63,528 bases of DNA from an uncultured bacterium (GTDB lineage: Bacteria > Verrucomicrobiota > Verrucomicrobiia > Verrucomicrobiales > Akkermansiaceae), in assembly GCA_945831585.1 (NCBI GenBank), contig CAMACY010000005.1:1-63528 (forward strand), written 5' to 3'. The notes beneath the pieces were generated by a model, which searched no databases, was not told the DNA's origin, and saw only the letters and a program-made list of their open reading frames with translations. This document shows, in pieces, positions 1 through 7,112 of this stretch. The position numbers were made by a program, and so were the translations under genes. The stretch's first letter is position 1; the number at the start of each line of letters is the position of its first letter.

Positions 1-278
1 ACGCGTCCTCGTTGAATGTGGCCACAGATGAACTTTTTTCGCAAACCACAAAAATGGGTGTTGACCCAAAAAGGAAAGCCCCAGTCATGAACCGGGGCCT
101 ACTGGCAGGTGGTACAGGCGTCAGCCTCAATCTACTATCAGAGCTGCGGGGGCGATGCTCCTCTAGGTGCTGTCAGGAGCTTCACGATAGCCTGGAATCA
201 GAGAAAAGTCAACGATAAAGGATGAAAAACTCCATGGCCTACGCCTGCGGCAGCCATTCTGGCCAGCCTGGGCGTAGA
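1..278. other. gene-free left edge
   Basis: I recognise no gene between the window edge and the tmRNA terminator. The only visible structure is a short dyad, GCCCC/GGGGC, at about 80-100. Because the stretch lies just beyond the 3' end of a tmRNA gene, a frequent integration site for islands, it could be the edge of an insertion. No integrase or direct repeat of the tmRNA end is seen here. Confidence 0.4.
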
Positions 279-313
279 AAAACAGCGTATCAGGTCACCT
301 GATACGCTGTTTT
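279..313 (-). terminator. tmRNA terminator, perfect 17-bp hairpin
   Basis: Two perfect 17-bp arms (279-295 and 297-313) are separated by a single base, and each arm ends in a run of A or T. It lies 9 bp past the tmRNA 3' end on the minus strand, so it should terminate that RNA. The symmetry would also stop transcription entering from the left. Confidence 0.85.
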
Positions 314-321
314 ACGAAGCC

Positions 322-677
322 TGGAGGCGAGGGGAATTGAACCCCTGTCCTGGACACTGTTGACGCAAGCATCTCCATGTTCAGACGCATTTTGCTGCTC
401 TCGCCGGTGCTCCGCAATGCGTCAGCCTTGCACCAAGCCAGAAACCTGTGGATGTCGCGCCGCACGCGGTTCCCCCGCACGGCACCAGCCTGCTGTGTAT
501 TAAGCGGGGGGCTTAGCAGGTATCAGCCCGCGGCTTCGGCGCGTATCTTACGCAGCCATGGCGTATTCGTTCTGAGAATAGGCACTTAATGTTTTGAGCG
601 GCTTTTAAGGTGGCCAGCCGTTCAACCACCACATGCAGCCGACGCCTCGAGTGTTCAGTCGAAACCGGGACGCCCCC
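322..677 (-). ncRNA. ssrA: tmRNA (transfer-messenger RNA)
   Basis: The tmRNA rescues stalled ribosomes and tags incomplete proteins together with SmpB. Read on the minus strand, the 5' end GGGGGCG pairs with the 3' end CGCCUCC over seven base pairs (one G-U). The T-arm GGTTCAATTCC is followed by an encoded CCA at 322-324. The tag reading frame ends at the TAA at 548-550, and the tag peptide ends in ...SQNEYAMAA. I cannot fix the exact resume codon by eye; the frame upstream reads ...KTLSAYSQ. The length of 356 nt is normal for a one-piece tmRNA. It lies 82 nt downstream of tRNA-Arg, probably in one transcription unit. Confidence 0.95.
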
Positions 678-704
678 ATGTGTTCCCCGAGTGGCCGGAA
701 GACC

Positions 705-735
705 AAAAAACCGATTTCACACGTGGAAACCGGTT
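705..735 (-). terminator. hairpin with U-run between tRNA-Arg and tmRNA
   Basis: The minus strand reads AACCGGTTT, a 9-nt loop, AAATCGGTT and then a T-run. It resembles an intrinsic terminator with one non-Watson-Crick position. Because the tmRNA lacks an obvious promoter of its own, it may be leaky, or it may serve as a processing site. Confidence 0.45.
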
Positions 736-759
736 CTTGATAATCAACCTTTCGGTGAG

Positions 760-833
760 TACGCCCATGAGGATTCGAACCTCAAACCTTCTGATCCGTA
801 GTCAGATGCTCTATCCAATTGAGCTATGGGCGC
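760..833 (-). tRNA. tRNA-Arg (ACG)
   Basis: The minus strand folds into a complete cloverleaf. The acceptor stem GCGCCCA pairs with TGGGCGT, with a terminal G-U. The anticodon stem TCTGA/TCAGA carries the loop CTACGGA, so the anticodon is ACG, normally edited to ICG, which reads CGN codons. The T-arm GGTTCGAATCC is present. CCA is not encoded. The gene is the first of the unit driven by the consensus promoter at 886-914. Confidence 0.95.
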
Positions 834-885
834 TTGATTCTGTCAGGCTTGCGCCTTATCAGAAAGCCGCTGTCGCGGTGCGCTC

Positions 886-914
886 ATTATAGCGGAATGA
901 TGATTTGATGTCAA
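886..914 (-). promoter_or_regulatory. perfect-consensus sigma70-type promoter for tRNA-Arg/tmRNA
   Basis: On the minus strand TTGACA (914-909), a 17-bp spacer and TATAAT (891-886) match the housekeeping consensus exactly. The predicted start lies about 45 nt before tRNA-Arg. Confidence 0.9.
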
Positions 915-995
915 GTTAAAATCATGAAAAATTTTGATTTTTTCTTTTCTTTATCCTTGAAGCTTGGAAATCAATGTGTTCGAGCGAGACGGCAC

Positions 996-2219
996 TCACC
1001 CGAGACGCGATTCAAAGTCTTCGTAACCGAAGCAGCGGGTGGTGTTGATGCATCCGTCTGCTTGCAGCAGGGCAATATCCGGGTGCGGCACTCCGTTGAA
1101 GTGGGTTGTTTTAACGAGTGTGTAGTGGGTCATGTCGTCGAAGACGAGTTCGTCGCCCACGCGCAGTTCCGTATTGAAGGAATAGTCCCCCATCACATCG
1201 CCGGCCAGGCAGGTGACGGCTCCGATGCGGTAGCTGTGCGCCTTCTGCCCCACTTCTGCCCCTTGTTCGTAGTGTATGCCCGGCAGTTGCACGGCGGGGT
1301 AGGTGGGGGCAGCGCTTGCATCTTGAGCATGGGTTCTCTCCGCCGGGCGCGCCAGGTAGAGCTCGGGTCGGTAGGGCATTTCCAGCACGTCGGGCATGTG
1401 CGCGGCGGCGCTGGTGTCGACAATGGCGTGGCGGTAGCCCAGAGATTCAAAAATGTCGAGCACGCGGGCGCGCAGAACCCCTGTGTGGATGAACCACGCT
1501 TCGCCGGGTTCCAGATAGACCTCGACGCGGTAGCGCTGCCGGATGTCGCGCACGAGCTCTGCAAGAGCGCGGAGATTATAGCCCGGCTTGGTAATCCAGT
1601 GGCCGCCGCCGAGGTTGAGGTAGCGCATGGAGGGAGCGGCCAGCAGGGCGCCCCAGTCCTGTTCAAAGGCTCGAAATGTGGCAATCAAGTCTTCGGCGCC
1701 CTGTTCGCAGAGCGTGTGGAGATGCAGGCCGCTAAGTCCATCGAGCAGGGCTGGGTCGCGGAGCTGCTCTGCCGGTACACCCAAGCGCGAGCCCGGAATA
1801 CAGGGGTCGTAGAGGGGGGTATGACCGGTGGAGTAGCAGGGGTTGACGCGGAGGCCTGCGCGCAGGGCGCCGCTGCGTGTGCGTGGGTGCGCCAGTACTT
1901 GCTCGCGGTAGCGTTGCCACTGGGGCAGGCTGTTGAAGTCGATGTGGTGGGCGAAGTTTAGCAGCTCCGCCAGCTCTTCCTCACGATAGGCGGGGGAATA
2001 GACCGCGACATGCCCGCCCAAATGGCGCGCTCCCAGACGTGCCTCGCAGAGCCCGCTGGCGCAGCAGCCCGCTGCATAGGGGCGCAGCAGGGGCAGAACC
2101 GAGGGCGAGCCGAACGCCTTGAGGGCGACCAGCATGCGCGCGCCGCAGGAGTCCGCAAGCTCGCGGAGTAGGCGCGCATTGCGCTGCAACGCAAGGGTGG
2201 AGATGAGAAATTGCGCCAC
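996..2219 (-). CDS. nspC: carboxynorspermidine decarboxylase
   Basis: This PLP enzyme decarboxylates carboxyspermidine/carboxynorspermidine in the polyamine route that uses aspartate semialdehyde. The protein has 407 residues, near family length. Visible family features are the PLP lysine in VALKAF (K34), the phosphate-binding LNLGGGHW segment, VYLEPGEAW, and a late C-x-x-G-D segment (CLAGDVMGDY) near the second active-site half. The start lies 6 nt after the stop of the TPR lipoprotein gene, so the two are probably cotranscribed. The partner carboxynorspermidine dehydrogenase is not in the window. Confidence 0.9.
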   Translation of the reverse strand: MAQFLISTLALQRNARLLRELADSCGARMLVALKAFGSPSVLPLLRPYAAGCCASGLCEARLGARHLGGHVAVYSPAYREEELAELLNFAHHIDFNSLPQWQRYREQVLAHPRTRSGALRAGLRVNPCYSTGHTPLYDPCIPGSRLGVPAEQLRDPALLDGLSGLHLHTLCEQGAEDLIATFRAFEQDWGALLAAPSMRYLNLGGGHWITKPGYNLRALAELVRDIRQRYRVEVYLEPGEAWFIHTGVLRARVLDIFESLGYRHAIVDTSAAAHMPDVLEMPYRPELYLARPAERTHAQDASAAPTYPAVQLPGIHYEQGAEVGQKAHSYRIGAVTCLAGDVMGDYSFNTELRVGDELVFDDMTHYTLVKTTHFNGVPHPDIALLQADGCINTTRCFGYEDFESRLG

Positions 2220-2225
2220 GGGAGC

Positions 2226-3437
2226 TTATTTGCGCTTGCGCGTCTTTTTGGCTGATTTGTTGGCGGGGGGCGGGGAGGGTTTGGTCTTCGGAGCCGCTTT
2301 TGCAGCCGGAGTCGGATCCGGGGTGACTTGTACGGCAGGGTCTTCGACGGGCGGCAGGGGGCCGCTCAGCGGTTCTGTGACGGCATTGTTGTCGGGAGCC
2401 GGCTCCTGCGCTTGCTCCTTGGCCTGTAGGCTTGCCTGAACAGCCTGAATGGCGGGAAGCAGCGCGTCGAAGCAGCGCTTGGTGTCAAACTTGACATCCA
2501 AACGCTCGTTGGCGGCGTTGACCTGTTGGCAGATGCGGGCGGCCAGCACCCACTCGGCACAGGCCTCTTTGCTGCGACCGTAGGAGTTGTCAAGATTGCC
2601 CAACGCTGTGAGCAGCTTGACGTAGGAAATGGCCATCTCCGGGGTCAGGGTTTTGAGCTTTTGTGCCAGTTCCTGCCCCTTGAGGTAGGTGCTGCGTGCT
2701 TCCTCGGGGTCATCGGCGTAGCGCTGGCAGTCGCCCAGGCAACGCAGAGAATCGATTAGGTCGCGAGCGGCGCGCGAGAGCTCGGGAGAAGGCGACTCCG
2801 CAGGTGCCCCTTCCGGGGTTTCGGCGGGGGCGCAGGCATTGTAGGTGCTTTGCGCGATGTCCAGCGCTTTCTCGTAGTGTGGCAGGGCATCGCTCGCCTT
2901 GTTCTGAGCCAGCAGACAGGAGCCGATTCCGCTTTCCAACTCGTTGTAGGCGCGCGTGCCCTCCGCCGAACTCCGGTATTCCTCGGGCAGGGCGGTATAA
3001 TCGTTCATGGCACGCTTGTACAACTCCTCCGCCTTGGCAAAAGCGCCTAAATCGAGGGTGGTCTTGGCGATGAGCTGCGATAGGTTGGCGCGTTCGACGC
3101 CGGACTCGTTGGTCTGCTCCAGCGCGCTGTAGTAGGCCTCCATCTTCTCCAACAGAATCTTGACCTCGGCGTTGAGAGCGGGGTAGAGGGTGATATCCGT
3201 TGTCTTGGAGGCCAACACATAGAGCGCTTCGTGGTATAAATCTTCGCGAGCCTGCTCCCGGCGTGCAGCGGCTTCTTCCGCCTCGGCGGCGGCCTTCTCG
3301 GCGGCTGGGTCTGGTTGGGCGCTTGCCGGGGTGCTGTCCTGTTCCGAATCGTGACAGGCGGAAAGACAAAGGGTGGAAAGAATTCCCAGCGCGGCGTTGC
3401 GCAGGGTGCATTTGAAGACTAATGGAAAAGAGCGCAT
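2226..3437 (-). CDS. TPR-rich lipoprotein of unknown function
   Basis: The 403-residue protein begins with a lipoprotein signal ending in LSAC, so Cys28 should be lipidated. An Ala/Glu-rich helical stretch follows, then several degenerate TPR-like helix pairs (for example LYKRAMNDYTALPEEY and ALPHYEKALDIAQ). The C-terminus is a Pro/Lys-rich basic tail ending KKTRKRK. It is first in a two-gene operon with nspC. TPR lipoproteins usually scaffold envelope complexes; no enzymatic motif is seen. The promoter at 3446-3474 ends 8 nt before the ATG, which suggests a leaderless mRNA. Confidence 0.75.
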   Translation of the reverse strand: MRSFPLVFKCTLRNAALGILSTLCLSACHDSEQDSTPASAQPDPAAEKAAAEAEEAAARREQAREDLYHEALYVLASKTTDITLYPALNAEVKILLEKMEAYYSALEQTNESGVERANLSQLIAKTTLDLGAFAKAEELYKRAMNDYTALPEEYRSSAEGTRAYNELESGIGSCLLAQNKASDALPHYEKALDIAQSTYNACAPAETPEGAPAESPSPELSRAARDLIDSLRCLGDCQRYADDPEEARSTYLKGQELAQKLKTLTPEMAISYVKLLTALGNLDNSYGRSKEACAEWVLAARICQQVNAANERLDVKFDTKRCFDALLPAIQAVQASLQAKEQAQEPAPDNNAVTEPLSGPLPPVEDPAVQVTPDPTPAAKAAPKTKPSPPPANKSAKKTRKRK

Positions 3438-3445
3438 ACACCGTC

Positions 3446-3474
3446 ATTCTGCAGGTTTCATGGCATTGCGTCAA
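3446..3474 (-). promoter_or_regulatory. promoter of TPR lipoprotein-nspC
   Basis: TTGACG (474-469), a 17-bp spacer and CAGAAT (451-446) on the minus strand. The gap to the ATG is 8 nt. Confidence 0.6.
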
Positions 3475-3604
3475 GCTCATTTCGGGGCATATCTAACAAT
3501 TGACCGGTCAGATGTGAGCCCAAGCTCCCGGCGGTGAAAAGCCGCTTCCTGTCCCTCTGCATCCTTGGCGTGCATGTTTTTTTGTCGGGAATGCAAGTTT
3601 TGGC

Positions 3605-3634
3605 TTGTCTTTTCGGACGCGATTCGGCTAGAAT
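3605..3634 (+). promoter_or_regulatory. promoter of lipoprotein gene 3653
   Basis: TTGTCT (3605-3610), an 18-bp spacer and TAGAAT (3629-3634), 18 nt before the ATG. Confidence 0.65.
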
Positions 3635-3652
3635 AAAGAGCACCGAGATAAC

Positions 3653-4480
3653 ATGAAACACCTTTCCCTTTTTACGCAAATGGCTCTTGCCTGCGGCCTT
3701 GCTGCAAGCGTCTCTCTCGTTTCTTCCTGCACGGGGCATGTGTCCCCCTCCGTCAAGAGCAAGCAGTTGGAGGCTAGCTCGGCTGTGACGGTGTACAGCA
3801 CGAATGACTCATCCTCGGCTCGCAGCCGCATCTGCGATGAGGCCGGTCCCATTCCCGAGACAGCCGGGCGTGCCTTGAAGATTTGGTTGGAGAACTCGAC
3901 CGTTAAGAATTTTTCCTATGCTTACCCGCAGTATTACATAGCGCTGACCAATCCGCACACAGGTTCCCAGGCCGTGTGGGGCGTCTGCTCGGATGGTCAG
4001 GGAAATCTTGTCGGTTTGCTGATTCCCCGCAACGGAATTGCTGCGTGGGATCTTCCTTACATCGGCTCTTACAAGATGTACGTGTGCGATACACCGCAGC
4101 GCAAGATTCTCAGCGACACCATCATGGAGTCGCTGGCCGATGCCGGGTATGACAAGTTCCGTTTGGAGGCTCGCCGCGCCAAGGGGCTGACTCAGGAGCA
4201 GTACCTGATTTCCAAGCCTTTGACGGATGCGGAGAAGGCTCGCTTGGCAGAGCTGAAGGCTCAGGAAGAGGCGGCCGCGAAGGCTGCCGAGGAGGCTGCT
4301 AAGGCCAAGCTCGAGGCTGAAGCCGCAGCTTCAGCCGCCGCTGCTGAGAACCCCGAGGCGGACACGGAGGCGTCCGAGGACGAGGAGGAGGAAGAGGAGA
4401 GCAGCGGCGATGACAGCACCGAGAGTGAGACGGAGGGCGAATCCGCTGCGGATGAGGATTCCGTTGATGATGATTTTTGA
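3653..4480 (+). CDS. lipoprotein with Ala/Glu coiled-coil and acidic tail
   Basis: The 275-residue protein has a lipobox-like LVSSC (Cys26). Its globular middle part (about residues 50-170) contains an aromatic-rich segment that I do not recognise. From about residue 180 it becomes a charged KAEEAAKAK-type helix, probably a coiled coil. It ends in an almost purely acidic Asp/Glu/Ser tail. The acidic tail could bind cations or keep a surface-exposed segment extended; that is speculation. It is followed by a strong terminator and appears to be a single-gene unit. Confidence 0.7.
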   Translation: MKHLSLFTQMALACGLAASVSLVSSCTGHVSPSVKSKQLEASSAVTVYSTNDSSSARSRICDEAGPIPETAGRALKIWLENSTVKNFSYAYPQYYIALTNPHTGSQAVWGVCSDGQGNLVGLLIPRNGIAAWDLPYIGSYKMYVCDTPQRKILSDTIMESLADAGYDKFRLEARRAKGLTQEQYLISKPLTDAEKARLAELKAQEEAAAKAAEEAAKAKLEAEAAASAAAAENPEADTEASEDEEEEEESSGDDSTESETEGESAADEDSVDDDF

Positions 4481-4500
4481 TCACATCTGACTATTGTTCC

Positions 4501-4534
4501 TGGGGGTGTTGCAGCGTTGGCTGCAACACCCCCA
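4501..4534 (+). terminator. terminator after lipoprotein 3653
   Basis: Perfect 14-bp arms TGGGGGTGTTGCAG (4501-4514) and its complement (4521-4534) with a 6-nt loop, followed by a pyrimidine-rich stretch. Confidence 0.8.
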
Positions 4535-4596
4535 CTTCCTTTCGGGGCACAAGGTGGAGGTGGGAGGAGGTGGGGGCTCTGGTATCGGGAGCCGGG

Positions 4597-4643
4597 AGAG
4601 GAAGAATCATTCCTCTTGCTTTTCGCGGCGGGGGCGTTATACT
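4597..4643 (+). promoter_or_regulatory. palindrome abutting an orphan promoter
   Basis: AGAGGAA-N6-TTCCTCT (4597-4616) is a perfect 7+7 dyad that touches a promoter TTGCTT (4616-4621), 16-bp spacer, TATACT (4638-4643). No protein gene follows on this strand, so the promoter appears to drive the candidate RNA below. The dyad is placed like an operator. Confidence 0.5.
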
Positions 4644-4649
4644 ACCTGC

Positions 4650-4770
4650 GCCCGAGCTCCCCTCGGGTGATTACTTGCAGTGCAGCTCCTCAGGGTATTT
4701 TTTCCCTTGTCGGGTTGCAGGGTGTTGAGCATCCGAGGGCTGCATTGGCTCAGCCCTCGGATGTTCTGCA
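4650..4770 (+). ncRNA. candidate small RNA between a promoter and a terminator
   Basis: A start about 7 nt past TATACT and an end at the hairpin 4730-4763 define a transcript of roughly 110-120 nt. Its 5' part folds CCCGAG...CTCGGG. A second stem, CAGGG...CCCTTG, encloses a T6 run. I see no match to 6S RNA, SRP RNA or RNase P, and no convincing reading frame. The call rests only on the promoter-hairpin-terminator arrangement. Confidence 0.4.
4730..4763. terminator. bidirectional hairpin
   Basis: Perfect 13-bp arms CATCCGAGGGCTG (4730-4742) and complement (4751-4763) with an 8-nt loop. It can end the candidate RNA on the plus strand and the Pro-rich gene on the minus strand. The U-run is weak on both sides. 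Confidence 0.65.
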
Positions 4771-4788
4771 TCTGCGTCGAGCCGTAGC

Positions 4789-5082
4789 TTAGGGATGCCG
4801 CGGTGGGGGGACGGCGCGCGGGCGGGGGGCAGGGTGGTGTCCAGGCGGTGGCGGCGGAGCCAGGTGCCTGCGGTGGTGGTGCGGCCGCGCGCCGTACGGC
4901 GGTGGCGGTGGTGGCGGTGGCGGGCAGCAGCGCCTGGGCGGATACCAGCCGCAATAGGGAGGCGGCGGGCAGATGGGCACGGCTCCCCCGATGTTCAGAT
5001 GGACGTAGACACGCGCCTCGGCGGGGCTTGCCGACAGCAGAGCCAAGGCACACAGGGCAGGAAGAAGCGTTTTCATGGTCAT
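4789..5082 (-). CDS. small secreted Pro/His-rich protein
   Basis: The 97-residue product starts with a Sec signal peptide (MKTLLPALCALALLSASPAEA, cleavage near the last Ala). The mature part is dominated by poly-Pro runs with Cys, Tyr, His and Arg, including a run of nine prolines and an HHHRRH cluster. The second Met (5076) is an equally possible start. Such peptides are often envelope-associated and may bind metals or sit in the cell wall. No family is recognised. Low complexity means the frame must be judged mainly by its good signal peptide. Confidence 0.55.
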   Translation of the reverse strand: MTMKTLLPALCALALLSASPAEARVYVHLNIGGAVPICPPPPYCGWYPPRRCCPPPPPPPPPYGARPHHHRRHLAPPPPPGHHPAPRPRAVPPPRHP

Positions 5083-5148
5083 TGCGGGGCTGTGTTGTTG
5101 TTCCCCTCACTCATGAAAGCGTTCAGAGACCCTCTCTTTGTTTTTAAT

Positions 5149-5178
5149 TTGAAAACATTTTTAATATTTAGCTATTGG
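5149..5178 (+). promoter_or_regulatory. promoter of the SPFH-NfeD operon
   Basis: TTGAAA (5149-5154), an 18-bp spacer and TATTGG (5173-5178). The -10 box ends 7 nt before the GTG at 5186. This supports that GTG over the later ATG at 5243. Confidence 0.5.
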
Positions 5179-5185
5179 CTACTTT

Positions 5186-6073
5186 GTGCTTGTCTGCGGG
5201 CTCGTTCTCGTGTATAACCCCGTTCAAACGCCGCACGTTACCATGTTTCTTTTTACGGTTCCTCAGGGGCATTGCGCCATTGTCGAGATGTTCGGTAAAC
5301 CCTGCTCCGTCAAGCAGAGCGGGCTGTGTTTCTACCTGCCTTTCATTCAGCAACTGCGGGACATGCGTCCCGCATGGGGCGAGCTCACCAACCGGGACGG
5401 CTACTTCATCGAGCTGCGTGAGCAGATTTTGGACACGAGCCCTCGCAACTGCATCACCAAGGACAATGCCACCATGCAGGTCAACTGCATCATCCGCTGG
5501 CGCATCGTCGACCCCATCAAGGCCGTTTACGAAGTCGAACACCTGCACAAATCGCTCATTGAGTTGGTGCTCAATGAGATTCGCTCCCTCATCGGCAGCC
5601 GCAATCTCGACGAAATTCTCTCCTCCCGCTCTGAAATTTCCGAACTGGTGGCCGTGGCCATTTCGACCACGGCGGCGCGCTGGGGGTTGAACATCACCTC
5701 CATCGAAATCAAGGAGCTCAATACCGATCAGGACACCAAGGAGGCCATGATGCGCCAGATGGAGGCCGAGCGCGTCAGCCGCTCGATTGCCCTGAAGGCC
5801 GAGGGCGAGAGTACCGCGCGCATCCGCTTGGCGGAATCGGAGAAAAAAGCCGCTATCCTGCGCGCCGAGGGGGCGGCCGAGGCCATTCGCCTGGCCGCGG
5901 AAGCCGAGGCGGTGTATGTGGCCAAGCTTGCCGAGGTGATCGGGCCGGAGGCGGCGGCGCGTGTGCTCATGAACCGCCAGGCGCTGGAGGGCTACACGAC
6001 CATCAGCAGCAATCCCGCATCCACCGTCTACCTGCCGAACAATGTTTCGGGCGTGGTCGACCTCAAGAAGTAA
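5186..6073 (+). CDS. SPFH/band-7 (stomatin-like) membrane protein
   Basis: The protein has 295 residues from the GTG chosen here, or 276 from the ATG at 5243. A short hydrophobic N-terminus (LVCGLVLVY) is followed by the SPFH core: VPQGHCAIVEMFGK, then NCIIRWRIVDPIKAVYEV. A long Ala/Glu helical segment with AEGESTARI and AEGAAEAIRLAAEAEA comes next, typical of stomatins and QmcA-like proteins. These form membrane-associated oligomeric rings or microdomains. The gene lies 28 bp before an NfeD-family gene, the conserved stomatin-NfeD pairing, which supports a role in membrane organisation or membrane-protein quality control. Confidence 0.85.
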   Translation: MLVCGLVLVYNPVQTPHVTMFLFTVPQGHCAIVEMFGKPCSVKQSGLCFYLPFIQQLRDMRPAWGELTNRDGYFIELREQILDTSPRNCITKDNATMQVNCIIRWRIVDPIKAVYEVEHLHKSLIELVLNEIRSLIGSRNLDEILSSRSEISELVAVAISTTAARWGLNITSIEIKELNTDQDTKEAMMRQMEAERVSRSIALKAEGESTARIRLAESEKKAAILRAEGAAEAIRLAAEAEAVYVAKLAEVIGPEAAARVLMNRQALEGYTTISSNPASTVYLPNNVSGVVDLKK

Positions 6074-6101
6074 CGCGCTTCCGTTTCGCTACGTCGTCCC
6101 G

Positions 6102-6593
6102 ATGAGCACGCTCGCCTTCCTCTCCGAACTTCAGAACTCGGGTGCATTCCTGCACTGGATGCTCGCTGTTGGCATCACTCTGCTGGTGCTGGATGTTTTT
6201 GTCAATACGGAGCTCCTTTCCTGGCTGGCTCTGGTCATTTTTGCCGCGTGGGGCACATGGCTGGCGGGGCTGCCGCTGCAATGGTCGGTGTTGGTGTTTT
6301 GCGCCTTTCTGGCGCTGGCGGTGGGGCTATACTTCGCCATGTGGAACCGGCTGGTGCGACCTTTTGTCATGCGGGTGCTGTTGCGCCACAGTCCCCGGGA
6401 GAGCATGGAGACACTGAGCGGGCGTCAAGGCTGCATCATCGGCAGCGGCGAGCAGCTCTGCGTACGCGTTGGTGACCAAATTTTCCCACTGGCGGAGCGT
6501 TGCCGCGCGGGACTTGTCGCCGGTGACAGGGTAGTCGTGCGCGGGGTGGAGGGTGCTGCAGCGCTGGTCGAGAAGCAGACCTCCGAGGGCTGA
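6102..6593 (+). CDS. NfeD-family membrane protein
   Basis: The 163-residue protein starts at ATG 6102. The same frame is open further upstream, but it overlaps the SPFH gene and reads as unrelated sequence. It has three or four hydrophobic helices (for example MLAVGITLLVLDVFV and LSWLALVIFAAWGTWLAG). A small C-terminal beta domain follows (GRQGCIIGSGEQLCVRVGDQ ... VAGDRVVVRGVEG), resembling the NfeD OB-fold. NfeD proteins partner stomatin-type SPFH proteins; the gene directly upstream is such a protein. There is no N-terminal serine-protease domain, so this is the short NfeD form. Confidence 0.8.
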   Translation: MSTLAFLSELQNSGAFLHWMLAVGITLLVLDVFVNTELLSWLALVIFAAWGTWLAGLPLQWSVLVFCAFLALAVGLYFAMWNRLVRPFVMRVLLRHSPRESMETLSGRQGCIIGSGEQLCVRVGDQIFPLAERCRAGLVAGDRVVVRGVEGAAALVEKQTSEG

Positions 6594-6654
6594 GCGCGCG
6601 TGTCCGCGTCGGCGCAGCTTCCGGTGACACCATGGCCTTGCCGGGACGCAGTAA

Positions 6655-6690
6655 GAAAGCCACTGCGGCAGAGGCGCCGCAGTGGCTTTC
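6655..6690. terminator. bidirectional terminator between nfeD and TRL genes
   Basis: Perfect 15-bp arms (6655-6669 and 6676-6690) lie between the convergent nfeD and TRL-like genes. Confidence 0.75.
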
Positions 6691-6712
6691 GCGGATTAAT
6701 CAGCAGGAACGC

Positions 6713-7012
6713 TTAGTTACCTTTGACGACCGTGACGTATTTGGTCACGATGCCAAGGATGTTCTCGCGCTTGACGTCCACGCTGGAGATGGTGCTGATG
6801 CCGCCGTTGGCCTTAGCCTTCTCGATGGAGCAGTCGCCAATGGCGATGAGACCCAAGTAGGACACGGCGTGAGAGCTGCCCGTACGGGCACCCGAGCCGG
6901 CACCGGCCGAGACGGGGCAAGCCGTGTTGGAGTAGATTGCGCCCAGAGGACGGGGAGAGTCGCAGGAAACCAGCGCTAACGCAAGAGCGGAGAGAGCAAG
7001 AATATTTTTCAT
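6713..7012 (-). CDS. TRL-like family lipoprotein
   Basis: From the ATG at 7012 the product has 99 residues. It has a lipoprotein signal ending LALVSC, so it should be membrane anchored. The mature sequence reads like the TRL-like family: a Gly-rich start, then SYLGLIAIGDCSIEKAKANG, then ISTISSVDVKRENILGI and a final YVTVVKG beta strand. The molecular function of the family is unknown. It is a single-gene unit with promoter 7038-7065 and a terminator at 6655-6690. Confidence 0.8.
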   Translation of the reverse strand: MKNILALSALALALVSCDSPRPLGAIYSNTACPVSAGAGSGARTGSSHAVSYLGLIAIGDCSIEKAKANGGISTISSVDVKRENILGIVTKYVTVVKGN

Positions 7013-7037
7013 GTTGATCAATGGGGGTTGTGCGCTC

Positions 7038-7065
7038 ATCCTAACATATGGCTTCGATAGGTCAA
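7038..7065 (-). promoter_or_regulatory. promoter of TRL-like gene
   Basis: TTGACC (7065-7060), a 16-bp spacer and TAGGAT (7043-7038). The sequence from the -10 on (TAGGATGAGCGC-n-n-AACCC) is nearly the same as at the his promoter. Confidence 0.65.
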
Positions 7066-7112
7066 GATTATTTGGGGGGGTGACAACTTTTTTTGAAATT
7101 GCGCAAGGGTGT

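Noticed and set aside
295..480. Small minus-strand frame within the tmRNA
   Set aside because: The region folds as tmRNA with its 3' acceptor and T-arm. The frame has no independent support.
924..1961. Long open frame opposite nspC
   Set aside because: It is the antisense shadow of a GC-rich gene. The composition is low-complexity Gly/Val/Ala, and nspC shows all family motifs.
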